From assembly GCA_011634665.1 (NCBI GenBank), contig WAEK01000026.1:310001-374000 (forward strand): a stretch of DNA of 64,000 nt, written 5' to 3'. Made by a program: the position numbers and the translations under genes. The stretch is from Mortierella sp. BCC40632. Taxonomy: Eukaryota; Mortierellomycota; Mortierellomycetes; Mortierellales; Mortierellaceae. Position 1 is the stretch's first letter. The number at the start of each line of letters is the position of its first letter. Shown piece by piece: positions 1-11,262 of the stretch. The notes under the pieces are model-generated. The model had not been told where the DNA came from and did not search any database. It saw nothing but the letters and a program-made list of their open reading frames with translations.

Positions 1-1036
1 CGGTGGCGGTGGTGGCGGCGATGGCGGTGGCGATGGCGATGGTATAGAAACTGAGAGTAGTCAGATGAATATTGCGGCAATTGCAGGAGGGGTTGGAGGA
101 GGATTGGCCTTAATCGCGCTTGTAGCATTTCTCTTCTTTGTCGGACAAAAGCACCGCAAGTCTTCAGAGAACGACGACTCAAGCGATTCAGCCGAGAGAC
201 CATCGTCCATATCCAATTATTATAAGAAAAATCGCTGTGGATCTCAATCCAGCTATAGTAACAGTGAATATAACACTCGTCGCTTTGCACCACTCACAGC
301 AATGAGTAGAGAGTCCGATCGGGATCTCCAATATCAGGAACAGGCTGAACCACTGCGACACAACTCAAGAAGACACATGGACAGGAGCCGACACGACAGC
401 CTCGAGCTTCCTCCTTTACCCAGGACCTCTTCTCCAGCAAGTAATTCCAATGACTCGTCATTTGGCCGAGGTCATAGTCGGAATAAGGGTAGATCTCAGC
501 CTAAGTATTCGCCTGTCGACGACCAAACATTCAGAGAACCACGCCATCAAGGGTATAATGACGAACGAGATCAGTGGTCGTCGAGTCAACCACCTAACCG
601 CATGTCCCCAGAACACCAGCAGACATATTCATCCCACCGATTCTACGGCCAGCAATCGAGCAATCAAGAAGCGAGAGCGCCTCAACAATACTTACCACAG
701 TCCATCAATTACCAGGGTGATGACTACATTCGACCAAATAGTCATCGTTCTCCTTCGCGGCCAGGAGACCCGCAGTACGATCCTCCGCGCCTTATTGATC
801 CTCAATATGGAACTCCCCGTCCTCGCAATTACAACTATGACACTCCACATCACGGATACCCACAGTATAATACTCCACGCCATACTAAGCCTCAGCACTG
901 TACCCCGCGCATTACTGATCCTCAACATGGCGCTCCCCGCCCTCTCAATTATAGCTATGACACCCCATACCATGGAGACCCACATGGGACTCCACAGCTG
1001 TTTGCGCCTCGGGATGGCAATGTAGAACCAAGATGA
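1..1036 (+). CDS. 3' part of a single-pass membrane protein with a proline/tyrosine-rich cytoplasmic tail (partial)
   Basis: The frame is open from base 2, so the gene begins before the window. A Gly/Asp-rich stretch (bases 2-45) leads into one hydrophobic helix (roughly bases 74-145, AIAGGVGGGLALIALVAFLF) followed by basic residues QKHRK. The remaining roughly 290 residues are a hydrophilic Ser/Arg/Pro/His/Tyr-rich tail with no recognisable domain, ending in two tandem 40-residue repeats. A Gly-rich linker, one helix and a long disordered tail is the layout of many fungal type I surface proteins, including kelch-repeat and WSC/Mid2-like sensors; which ectodomain this one carries cannot be told from the fragment. 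The stop is TGA at 1034-1036. The first Met at base 65 is internal, not the likely start. Confidence 0.75.
   Translation, partial: GGGGGGDGGGDGDGIETESSQMNIAAIAGGVGGGLALIALVAFLFFVGQKHRKSSENDDSSDSAERPSSISNYYKKNRCGSQSSYSNSEYNTRRFAPLTAMSRESDRDLQYQEQAEPLRHNSRRHMDRSRHDSLELPPLPRTSSPASNSNDSSFGRGHSRNKGRSQPKYSPVDDQTFREPRHQGYNDERDQWSSSQPPNRMSPEHQQTYSSHRFYGQQSSNQEARAPQQYLPQSINYQGDDYIRPNSHRSPSRPGDPQYDPPRLIDPQYGTPRPRNYNYDTPHHGYPQYNTPRHTKPQHCTPRITDPQHGAPRPLNYSYDTPYHGDPHGTPQLFAPRDGNVEPR
781..1000 (+). repeat. Two in-frame 120-bp tandem repeats in the membrane-protein tail
   Basis: Bases from 781 and from 901 align with a period of exactly 120 bp (40 codons). Both begin with a CCGCGC-ATT-GATCCTCA block and encode variants of DPQ(Y/H)G(T/A)PRP followed by NY(N/S)YDTP. 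The second copy is shorter at its end. This looks like a recent in-frame duplication of a disordered segment. Confidence 0.75.
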
Positions 1037-3024
1037 CATCGCTGGGGCTTCATTTAATCAATATTCAAGAGTCGTCTTTACACCTACTGGCATTCACCGC
1101 TCTTGCACATACACTCGGTAATACCGAGTCGGGACACCAAGTTGCCTAAATTGTGATGATGTGATAGTCTTAGAATATTTTTACAAAGTCTTCTCTCCCC
1201 TCCCACCCATCAAACACAGTAGAATCTATAAACTATGTCTCCATTTAATAAACCAACAGCAGCTCTTTCATGTGATAGCAGCCATCCAAGTAACTTATTT
1301 AGGTCCGCATATTCAAAAACATTAAAGTCTAATGAGACTTCCCGATACATATTTCGAATCTCTCTCCTCTTCAAGCCATTCTTCAATTGATTCTAATTCT
1401 TTGCTTATTTTTCCTCCACCAGTCATCGAGATTTTTTGTTGAAAGGTGGCCTGTGACCGAGAGTCTGGATTAAACAATGTCCCTTTGCTCTCATCTATCG
1501 AAAACTATGCTGCCCAAAACATGTGTCTCATAATACCCTTTCCAAGACTTTACACCATCTCCAAAAAGGCATCTCGGCCATACGCAAGCCACGACTTTGC
1601 CTTTGGAGCATAAAAAAAAAGCGTGCCTCTCGTGCCATCTTGAATTGCCAGGGTAGGTGTTAGCTTTGTATTTTTTTTTTTGATGTAATATTCTCACCAG
1701 AAATTGTTCAAATCTGTTGCAGGATAGTTAATGTTCCGAACACTTGCTTCATTCATGCTTAGGGGGGGTATTTGCTTTGTTTAAGTCAAGACCTATCCTC
1801 CCGTCCTCGCCTTTTCCCTGACGCGTTCAATGGAAGGATCGATTGCCATCACGTGTGCCGAGAATATCCCCCCCGAGGAGACTTCCTGGGGGGTGTGGGA
1901 TATTCCAAAGCAGTTGCCCCTAACCCACTTTTTTTCTTCCTGCATTTTGGTTTTTTTTTTTGCTCCTGAAGGAACGACGCACTAAACCATGGTCCCTAGC
2001 CTCCAAAGTGAGTGTCTAGGTTAGAAATTTGTGGGATAGGAGTGGGGGGGGGGAAGGGGAAGGAGGAGGAGAGTGAGGAAGGAAGAAGGAGAGGCCGAGG
2101 AAAGAAAACCACGGCCAACATTTGTCGAGACAAACTCTCTTTTCTCTCTTTCTATTCTTTTTGAACCACATGCGAGTTCTTTTTTGGGGTGCGTGAATAA
2201 GTGTAAATGTGTATGGGACATAAAAAAAAAAAAGGCCTTCTGGTCTGCACCACATTTGGACCAGTCAAGAAAAAAAAAGGAGAGGAAAAGGATGAAATGA
2301 ATCCAATGAAGGATGCATGTCCTGGTCATTTGCCATGTCTTTCTCTCTCCCTCTCCTCCTCCTCCTCCCCTCACCCTCATGAACCAATTCTCGGAATGCA
2401 TTTCCTTGAACAAGGTAAGGGCAAACCCAGCCCAGCTAAGCTGCAGTGTATTTTTTAAAACTGTTCGGACGCATGCATCCTGTTCCAGCTGTTGTCTCTG
2501 GTTTGTGTGGGACAAGACAGGGGAGAGTGGAGTGGGGGAAATGCAACAGGTGGAACCAATTGACGAGTGGCTGAGAGACGGACTGTTGCTTGTCTTCTTC
2601 GCTCTCACTCGCTCACTTCCTCACTCTCGAGCTGGCTGTCCGCCCCCACCCAACTATGGGCATGGGCAACTACTATGGGCGCAGGGTGCGAGAGGCTCTC
2701 GGATAGGGGTTGGAAATAGAACCTGGAGTACTGTACACTACCTCCTCGTGGTCTCTCTCTCTCTCACTGTCGGAGCGAGCTCGATTGGCAGTGCGGATAA
2801 AATTGCAACGGCGCTCTGTGCCTTTTGTCAGGAGTGAGCACTCTCTTTTCCTAGTGTTTGAGAGCATGGACCAGCTTAGGGCATGTCAGGCATAGCACTG
2901 TACGGCGTGGCATGGTTAGGCAGGGGATTGGGGTCAAGATAGGGGCGTTCGAAGTGAGCGGAGGGGCTATTAATACAGCCATTGACCTTCTAGCCTTGAC
3001 AAGCGCCGGACCAGGCGCCAGCCT

Positions 3025-3027
<3 letters not shown>

Positions 3028-3093
<66 letters not shown>
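3028..3093. repeat. (GA)n microsatellite
   Basis: About 33 uninterrupted GA dinucleotides, followed about 15 bases later by a 24-A run. Confidence 0.95.
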
Positions 3094-3097
<4 letters not shown>

Positions 3098-3324
3098 ACA
3101 AATGAAAAAAAAAAAAAAAAAAAAAAGAGAGAGAGCGACCACAACAAGGCTGTCTGCTATTGTCTCGTTCTCTCTTGCCCTCTTACCACATGACGCTTGT
3201 TGCGTGAGCCATGGGCCAGACAGACAGACGGGCCTGAGAGACAGCCATGGTAATCGGATACATTGCATTTTTTTGCATGGCTCCCGTTTATCGATTGCCC
3301 AATACATCTTATTTTGTTAGTGTC

Positions 3325-3335
3325 ATATAAAGGGG
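3325..3335 (+). promoter_or_regulatory. Putative TATA box of the Arf-like gene
   Basis: ATATAAAGGGG lies about 400 bp before the ATG at 3732 and is followed by a CT-rich tract. Nearly the same string, TGTCATATAAA(A)GGGG, occurs upstream of the flavocytochrome gene at 6914. The role is inferred from sequence and position. Confidence 0.5.
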
Positions 3336-3731
3336 CCTCCTTGGGCTATTGTCTCCTTCCCGTTTTTTTTCCCCTCTCTTTCTCTCTCTCTCTTTCTCTC
3401 TTTCCACGCACACACATACAAACATACATCCACGCACATAACATACTCACACCTATCCCGCATCTTTCTCCTCTTCCTCATCATCTTGTTCTTTTCCCCT
3501 CATCATCATCATCTTTTACTCAAACGTCTCATCTTGTCTGTATCCCATCCCTTTCCCATCTTGGAGACAATCGCTCAGACCTAGTCACTACTCTGTCGTA
3601 CCTGACGTGCTTCCCACCCCACTCCGGTCACACAACCGAAGCTCAGCCAAAGAAAAAAAAAATAGCTATCCAGAAGAAGCGCCCCTTTCTTCCCGTCCGA
3701 CAAAGAACAGCAAGAGCGCATCCTATCAAGC

Positions 3732-5312
3732 ATGCAGTCACCGTCGATCGTTCAACACAACATGCCCGTCCATACGTTCTTGGAGAAGAAACCTCCACTG
3801 CTGCCAAGGCAGTCGACAGGTGATGTTCTCTCCTTCACGCAGATCATTGCCGACCGACTGGAGCCTGGTCAGACTGTCTGGGACTATTTTTCGCCTACCC
3901 CACCACCCCCACCTTCGTTCCAACAACAGCAAATACCACCATCACAACAACAACAACAACCACAACAACAACAACAGCCTCTTTCGCCCGTCTCACCTAC
4001 GCCAACCTCGCCAACCTTTGGTTTCTTTGGAGGAAATAAGCGACAGAGCATGATCTTTGATAGCACAACTGCTGCATCATTGGACTTTTCTGCGCCGCCT
4101 GCAGGAACAGCAGCTACGGGAACATCTTCAGAGGCCGAGACGGCTCGATCCTCCACATCCTCAGCAGTAACAGCGGCAACAGTAGCAACAGAGCCAGCAA
4201 TGACCAAGGTTCAGAAACGTCGTTCGTTTGTTCAATCATTCCGTCATAGTATGCTCAGTCTCACTCAGCTCCTGACTCCAGCTCCTAAGCCGGTTCCCAA
4301 GAAGCCACAAGGTCCACCTCATTACAATATCCTAGTGCTTGGATCAGACTCGGCCCCACTCGCGAGCACCTTGTACAAGATGTCGAGTGTCTTGCCCAAC
4401 TCGACTAAGATCGGTCATTATCAAGAGGTTTCTGGATTCTTTGTTGCCTATTTCGGGTCCAATGGGTCATACTCGAGTTCTCCAAAGACGTCGACCGAGG
4501 TAGTGACCAACGGTGCTGATCGGGATGCGTCCTCAACGACGACTGCCTCGGCAGCGATCCCCGAGGGATTGGATGAGGTCAAGAGCCGTCGTGGTTTGGA
4601 AGTGATTGATGATCAGGACAACTCTGGAACAGAGACAACATCTACAGAATCCTCAGCAGCAGCAACAGCAGCAACAGCAACAGCAACAACAACAGAGGAA
4701 CTCTCCACCACGGAGTCTAATGATGACAGCCTCAGTTCCAACTATGCAAGTCTCTCTGTACATGCATTTTCGCTAGACACGACCTGGCCCGTGCCTCGAG
4801 TACTGGCGCAACAGTTTTGGTTCCCACATGCACATGGTATCATCTACATTGTCGACGCGACACGCAAGAATGAGCCCCGTGGAATGGACCATTTGTTGAA
4901 TGCACGTCAATTCTTGGCTTCGTTGGTCATTGACCAGACCTTGGGGGTGAATGTTGAAGGACGAAAAGCAAAGAGCTCTATCCCTGTGGTCGTATTTGCG
5001 AACAAGGCTGGAATGGACGAGACATGTTTCCGTGTAGATGAGATTGCAGAGATCCTTGGATGTGAGGAATGGGATGACCTCTCGACAGGAAAGGCGACCT
5101 CTGGTCAGTCGCAGGATGGAAGGAATAGCTCGGATTCCTCTTCGAGTGGAGGGGCTGCTGGAGGATCTGCTGCAGCAACCAAGGCAGGAAATTCATCGGC
5201 TACGAGTCGACCCTGGTGCGTCAAGAGCACGAGGTCGGACGGTGCAGGTGAAGGCCTACGAGAGTCAGTTGAATGGCTCAAAAGTCGAATGGGAGAAGTC
5301 TGGAGGTCATAA
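3732..5312 (+). CDS. Arf-family GTPase-like protein with degenerate nucleotide-binding motifs (526 aa)
   Basis: Single-exon frame. Residues 1-190 are disordered, with a Pro/Gln-rich part (about 55-85) and Ser/Thr/Ala-rich parts. From about residue 197 an Arf-type fold can be followed: HYNILVLG plus STLYKM (strand 1/helix 1), IIYIVDATR near 370 (Arf: LIFVVDS), PVVVFANKAG near 420 (Arf: VFANKQD), EIAEILG, and near 495 W-x-VKSTRSDGAGEGLRESVEWL, matching the Arf C-terminal GDGLYEGLDWL pattern. The P-loop GxxxxGK[ST] is replaced by GSDSAPLAST, the DxxGQ switch II by DTTWP, and NKQD by NKAGMD. About 100 low-complexity residues are inserted where switch I would lie. GTP hydrolysis is therefore unlikely; a scaffold role is inference. 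Confidence 0.75.
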   Translation: MQSPSIVQHNMPVHTFLEKKPPLLPRQSTGDVLSFTQIIADRLEPGQTVWDYFSPTPPPPPSFQQQQIPPSQQQQQPQQQQQPLSPVSPTPTSPTFGFFGGNKRQSMIFDSTTAASLDFSAPPAGTAATGTSSEAETARSSTSSAVTAATVATEPAMTKVQKRRSFVQSFRHSMLSLTQLLTPAPKPVPKKPQGPPHYNILVLGSDSAPLASTLYKMSSVLPNSTKIGHYQEVSGFFVAYFGSNGSYSSSPKTSTEVVTNGADRDASSTTTASAAIPEGLDEVKSRRGLEVIDDQDNSGTETTSTESSAAATAATATATTTEELSTTESNDDSLSSNYASLSVHAFSLDTTWPVPRVLAQQFWFPHAHGIIYIVDATRKNEPRGMDHLLNARQFLASLVIDQTLGVNVEGRKAKSSIPVVVFANKAGMDETCFRVDEIAEILGCEEWDDLSTGKATSGQSQDGRNSSDSSSSGGAAGGSAAATKAGNSSATSRPWCVKSTRSDGAGEGLRESVEWLKSRMGEVWRS

Positions 5313-6913
5313 AAAAAAAAGACGACGCTCACAACAGCAGTCTGTGTGTGTTTGAGATCCAAGCGAACGAAAAGATAAAGAAAGAAAAAGTAAGGATGGA
5401 AAGAATGGGGGTGGTGGAAAAAAAAAAAAAGAAAAAAAAAGAAAAAGGTGCCCCACGAACACAAAAAGAGAAACAGTTGGACAAAGGGCTTTGCTCTTGA
5501 ATGCTGGAGAGACTGGTTGAACAAGGCTTTCTTTGTCCTCATGGATCATTGGTTCTCCCAGACTTTTTTTGGGTCCTCTGCTCTGCATTGAACCACATAT
5601 CGGTCCCCATTGTAGCGCATCTTGATGCATGTCCCCCAAATAGGGTATACCCACGTTGTTGTTTTTTTTTTTTTTTTTTTTTTTTTTTCTTTTCCTCCAT
5701 ATATAATTTTTTTTTTGTAGACTTGTAGAATAGGCCTAATGGATCCAATACTGCGAAAGAATACAGTGTGTTGGGTGAAGTAGGCAGTTATAAAAAAGGA
5801 ACCTAGGACAGTTGCGCGAGATGAGTGCGGAGAATTTGGTCGATCGCGCAGTCTCTCGCCTGCCTGGCGTAAAAGGAGGGGAGTCGAGGGAAATGGATAC
5901 CGAAAATGGGTGGCTTCTAGAGCCGGTGAGCAGTAGAAGGAGTATGAATAAAAAAAAAAGAGGTTTGTGTGTTTGTGTGTGTGTATGTTTATGTATGTTT
6001 GTCGATGAACGAAATCTGAGCTGAGTGGGGTGGGAGAAAAAAAAAAAGGAACTTGGACAAGGGGAAAAGGGGAGCTGTTGCAAAATAAAAGTAAAAGAAA
6101 AAAAAGAATATGAAAAATCCAATGGTAGAGGATATCGACGAGGCATGACAAACCATTGCGAAGCAAAAAAAAAAAAAAAAAGACTGGGTCCATGGACAAA
6201 CGAGGAAGAGCGAAAGGGGAATGGTACCTGAGAGAGAGAGGGAGAGGTGTTGTTTATCAGATCTTTTTTGGTTCAACAAGCGAGAAACTCTCTTTTTAAG
6301 GCTTCGCTTCCCTTCCTTACGCCCAATGAAACAAACAGTCGGTGAGGAAATGGTGTGGAAAGAGACGAGGATCTGATAACAGACCCAGCAAAATGTGCCT
6401 GTCGACGCTGAGTTCACTCCTTGCCACCCGACTGGCCGGGCCGCCGCCGCCCGGCTAGGCTGCCATGTCTTGCCTTCAAAGGAGTCTTCCGACTCGCCCA
6501 GGGTTACCCTCTGTCTCGTGCATGCCTCTGAGCCAATGCCCAATGCTTCTTCGCTCCCACCCAAGAAGAAGAAGAAGAAAAAAAAAAAGGAAAGTGCATC
6601 GTGTTACAGGCCTGGCGTTTGATCATGTCCTTCACTCACCCCGATGGCTGGTGCATTCTCTTGTATTGATACCGAGGTATGTGTGTTGTGTTGTGCCCGT
6701 GTGTCTTCGGGTGCGCTTTTGTGCTGGCTGGTTGTCTGTGGTGGAGACGAACCTTCCTCAACTGAGATCCAAATGTGTTTTGGCTGAAGACCAAAGGACT
6801 CATTTCTGATGCAAGGCCCGCCGTGGGGACCCAAAGGGCCTGTTCCTCTCTCACCCACTCCTCTCCTCCATCAGCTGAGAACCGAGCTTGTATTTTGTGT
6901 TCGCGCACCTGTC

Positions 6914-6925
6914 ATATAAAAGGGG
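6914..6925 (+). promoter_or_regulatory. Putative TATA box of the flavocytochrome gene
   Basis: ATATAAAAGGGG sits about 690 bp before the ATG at 7611 and directly upstream of the CT-rich leader. The context copies the TATA-like element at 3325. Function is inferred. Confidence 0.45.
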
Positions 6926-7046
6926 AGACGAGGTTCCTGCACCGCCGTTTTTTCTTTCTTTCTCTTCTTTTCTTTCTTTCTCCTTTTTCCTCTCTAGCCT
7001 ACCGTTCTCGCTCACGTTCTTCCTCTCCCTTCCTCTCCTCTCTCTC

Positions 7047-7157
<111 letters not shown>

Positions 7158-7610
7158 TATTCTCACCGCATATTCTTCTGTGCGTGGACGCTCTATTACT
7201 CTTCTCCCAACTCCTTCGTTATTCTCAATAGACGTCTTTCACGCTCGACAACTATTCTCGCATCAACAGAGCCACCTAATTAATGACAGCATCCGGCACC
7301 CAAGCATTGTAGACCACCCCTCACGGCAGCGTTCACAGCGGTATCCTACTCTCTCGCTTTGTCTAGAGCAGGACTTGCACGACCTGCACGACCTGCACCA
7401 CCTGCTTGCCTCCCCTCCACTTGCTTTCCTTACTCGGTCAGCGTCTTTGCCACTCTCTCATCTCAGCTTGCCTTGGGAAAAAAGAAACAAAAAACAAAAA
7501 AGGGTGGTTGGTGATAGTAAACTCTTCATTTCTATTCCTTAACACGACACTCTTGAGCAAAAAAGTTACAGGAGAGACCTCAGTTAAAGCCAGATCCACG
7601 TAACAACACC

Positions 7611-10600
7611 ATGTACTTTTACCAAGCAGTGATCGGACTGCTCCTGACAGTGTTTACTGTCACTTGGGTGGTCGATTTCAAGATCCTATGGCTCAGTGGG
7701 ATTGATATTCGGGACATCTATTACTTCAACAATCTTCGGGACGTGTACTCAATCGGTCTCTATGTCATCCCAGCATTACTCTCGCACATGATCACCGTCT
7801 GGGGGCATTACTATCGCGCAGATTCGATCTTCCAGGAGACCATTGCCCTGGTCGCTACTCAAACCGCCAAAGAACGCAAGCGGATCTCGTTTTGGGATCG
7901 ACCTTTGGACCCGTGGCGTGGATGGACAGCGCGGTACTGGTGTCTGATTGTTGTGATGGTTCTTTTGAACATCGTCTGGTTTTGCTACCCAATGTACATC
8001 TACATGCCCATGGGTATTCGCCAATTTGGGCTCTATGGTGCCATCAATGGTAAGATTTTTCTTTTCTTTTTCTTTTCGCTCTACCTTCACCTCAGATACA
8101 CGCGCACAGGACTGCCTGGATGTGGTTAAGAGGAGAGCTGAACTCGCCGTCAGTCTGGAACGAGAAGAACCCAGGAAGAATTCGACAACGAAAACCTTAA
8201 TCTAATAAGCCCTGTTTATCAGACCTATCGCGCGGCGAGCTTTGTAGACTGCTGACAAAATTTTGTGTATTTTTTTTTCTTGTCTTCTCAATGGGCTGCA
8301 AATCGACTGGGTCGACAAAACAGCATTCGGTGCGTATTCAGCAGGATATGCCGCTATGGGTTGCTGTGCCTTGCTGCTGTTGGTGATCCTGAGACGTTCA
8401 ATGCTCATGGCTCTTGGGTTCACTTATGCAGATTTGCTGCCAATGCACAGAGGTCTCGGTCAGGTCTTTTTTTACTGGAGCACTATCCATACTATTGGCT
8501 ACGTGCTCTTTTATATCCATATCAAGGACTTTTGGAACAACTTCAACTTTGATGGAACGACACGAGGTCCTCAGAACATGATTGCATTTGTAGCCTACGT
8601 AAGTCCTCTTCAGTGGCCTCTGCAATTGTCCAAAGAAATGCGAGAACTTGCCTAGCCCCCCTTCAATCTTGGGAAATAATGACGTGGAAGCAGGTGCTAA
8701 CTACATCTCTCCCCCACCCCCTTCAACCAAAAGTTCGCACTGTATCTTTTGAGGTACACATCGCACGTCGATATTCGACGAGCCTATTACTTGGTCTTTA
8801 TCTGGGGGCATCGTGTCTTTACAGTGATCTGCTTCATTGGCACTCTTATGCATTTTCCATACTACATGCTCTGGTACTACGTCCTTCCCTCGGTCTGTTT
8901 GTTCTTCGCGGATCGTTTTGTGCCCAAGATGATCCAGTCACTCTCGCTCGCTCGTGAAGTCCAATGCACATTTAATAAGGACGCAGATATCATCAAGCTT
9001 GTTATTCATTCGAGGAGCCGACTTGAGCCTCTCAAGCCTTACTATCCTGGCGACTATGTGAACGTCCAAATCCCTGAGATTGGAACCATCTACCATCCGT
9101 TCACCATCGCCTCCTGCTGGACAGACGACCCTTACTCGATGACCATTTATATTAGAACATTTCAAGAGAACAAGTACAGTTGGACGGGAGATCTCGCAAA
9201 CCTGTGCCTTGAAAACGACAAAGGAACTGGTTTCGAGGAGGAGACCACGACCCTTTCTGTCAGAGCAAATATCGATGGCGTTTTTGGAGATCGCAGTCAT
9301 GACTACCTGTGCTCCGAGACCATTGTTATCTTTGTTGGTAGGATGTTGATTTTCTTTTCTCTCGGCCCCTGATTCTGTATGCACCTCTGGTGCAGATGGC
9401 GCAAATTTCCCTTGTAGGTTTATGTCGAGCATGAAATACCCCAGAAAGTCTAATCGCCGGTCAACTCTTGTGCAAACATTTTTTCTTCTATTAGCTGGAG
9501 CTGCCCTCACTACATTCACCTCACTCATCAGAGCAATCGCTGCCCAGATTGAGTATGCTGAAAAGAACGCGACTACTCCTTTGTTCAAGATTCAAGTCCA
9601 CATGATCTGCACCTTCCGATATGAAAACGAAATCTATGCATATGGCGACTTTATGCAGCGAGTCACTCATGACCCACGGTTCACGTCTTGGCTTAAAGTT
9701 CAAATCTATGTCTCGAGACCGGACAAGTTAACAGCAGCCCCTGCCTGCCCAAGCGGTACCTGCACGAGTGAGTTTGTTTGTGGACAGGTTAATGAGAATG
9801 ATCAGTTGAACGAGCGAGCTGGATTGTTGGCAAAATCAGATTTGAAGTCAAAGCCAAAGGGAGCAGTAACAGGTTATGGAGCGACTCAAGTAGCCAAGAA
9901 TGAATGTTGCAGGACAGAGAACGAATGCTGCAGTGCAGCTGCAACTACGGCTGGTTCTAGCTCCAGTTCAAATATCATCTCCTCCACTTCTACTGCGACA
10001 TCAACAACATCGACCACGATCACTCCTCAACCATCGGTCATGGAAACGATCGTTTCTCCATTCAGTCATATCCCAACATTTGCTGAGGAGGGCTCTAACT
10101 TGATTTCGGATAAATATGCCTGGAAGGATCTTACAGCGACAGCCCTGATCCTCATCCTGCCCATGTTGGTTTGGGTCTGGTCAAGGACAGTGGCCTGGGA
10201 GGGAACGTACAAGGGCGAGACCCATTGGTGTCGAACAACGGTCGATCATGACCAACATGCGACCAACCGATGTCTGTGGTCTTATTCACTTTTGCCAGGC
10301 TTTATTCATCTGTTTTTCACGGTCTTGGTCGGATATACACTCTTGTGGATTGCTCGAAGCACGAATTTGTTGCAATCAGGTAGCAATGGCAAGGCCACTC
10401 TTGCATCCGCCTCTCAAGTCCGGTCTGTGTTTAGCCCTGACCGATCAGCATCAAAGAAGAAGGCAGCATCGTCGTCTGGATCGGGTCGGGATTCTCTGCA
10501 TTCAAGCGCTTCCTCGACTACAGGCAGTTCGACAACAGCCAAAGCCCAGAGCGCGGCTTCGGCCTTTGATAGCTTGCGGAGGGGACTTGGTATTGCAATG

Positions 10601-10924
10601 GATCCTGAGAGCAACCTCCTTCAAGATGGAGAGGATGTAGACGGTATCCCACGAACCACAGGAGCGACTTTGGGTGCGACCATTGAAATGAAGAAAAAGA
10701 GAATGGGCGTTGTTCCGTACTTGCGTGGTCGTATGCAAGTGAACAAGCATATCCGTGAGCTGATGGCATTGGGTATCGGTACTCGAGAGAATGGTAGCCA
10801 TGGTGCGGGTGCAGGTGTGGTCGTCTTTGGAGGAGGACCCGACGCGTTTGTGGATATGATTGAAGAAAGCTGCAAGGAAGCACGATGGAAGGTTGATTTC
10901 ATTCGAGAAACCTGGTCACCCTAG
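7611..10924 (+). CDS. Ferric-reductase/NADPH-oxidase-type flavocytochrome (915 aa)
   Basis: Exons 7611-8049, 8324-8598, 8734-9337 and 9495-10924; all junctions are GT-AG and keep frame. It is a membrane flavocytochrome expected to pass electrons from NAD(P)H through FAD and two hemes across the membrane, reducing ferric iron/copper or oxygen. N-terminal hydrophobic helices are followed by two His pairs with 14-residue spacing (about H188/H202 and H264/H278), the bis-heme signature. HPFTIAS near residue 359 is the FAD-binding motif, FVAGAALT near 438 starts the NAD-binding lobe, and FGGGPDAFVD plus VDFIRETW close the chain. A Cys-rich segment (about 524-575) and two extra hydrophobic helices (about 652-672 and 703-727) are inserted inside the NAD lobe, which is unusual. 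No EF hand is visible, so a FRE-type metalloreductase is likelier than a calcium-regulated NOX. Confidence 0.85.
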
Positions 10925-11262
10925 TTTTTTTTTTTTTTTTTCCTTCTTCTACTCCCCCTCTTTTTTACATCATCTTCATTATCCCGCATCCCGCAGTACC
11001 GCGCTGTTAACTGCTCTCTCCATTCTTTCTGTACTGCGGAGGAAATCCACCAGACCAGATCATCGCTGGCTAGACCATCGTTGACTAGGTCCTTAACCAA
11101 CAAGCAATATGCATATACCAGAGAGCAGTAATAGTATCCATCGATAGACTTGCAATTCACATACAAACAAAAAAAAAAAAAAAAAAACTCGATCCAAGGG
11201 TCTTTATTACTTTTTTTTTTTTTTTTTACTCAATACATTTCTTCCACTCAAACATAGGCGAG
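10925..11262. other. Convergent 3' intergenic region
   Basis: Short spacer between the ends of the flavocytochrome (+) and HTD2 (-) genes. It contains T and A runs near 10925, 11170 and 11212, and no gene. Confidence 0.6.

Larger units (their letters stand above)
1037..3731. other. Intergenic region, low complexity
   Basis: No reading frame here looks like a real gene: the open frames are short and follow purine- or pyrimidine-rich tracts. Contents are A/T homopolymers, a purine-rich stretch around 2040-2110, a (GA)n microsatellite at 3028-3093, and, towards the next gene, a TATA-like box at 3325 followed by a CT-rich leader (3360-3540). Confidence 0.6.

Noticed and set aside
2021..2608. 195-codon minus-strand frame
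   Set aside because: Composition follows CT/GA tracts (Ser/Leu/Pro/Phe runs), with no domain and overlapping open frames on both strands; a by-product of low complexity.
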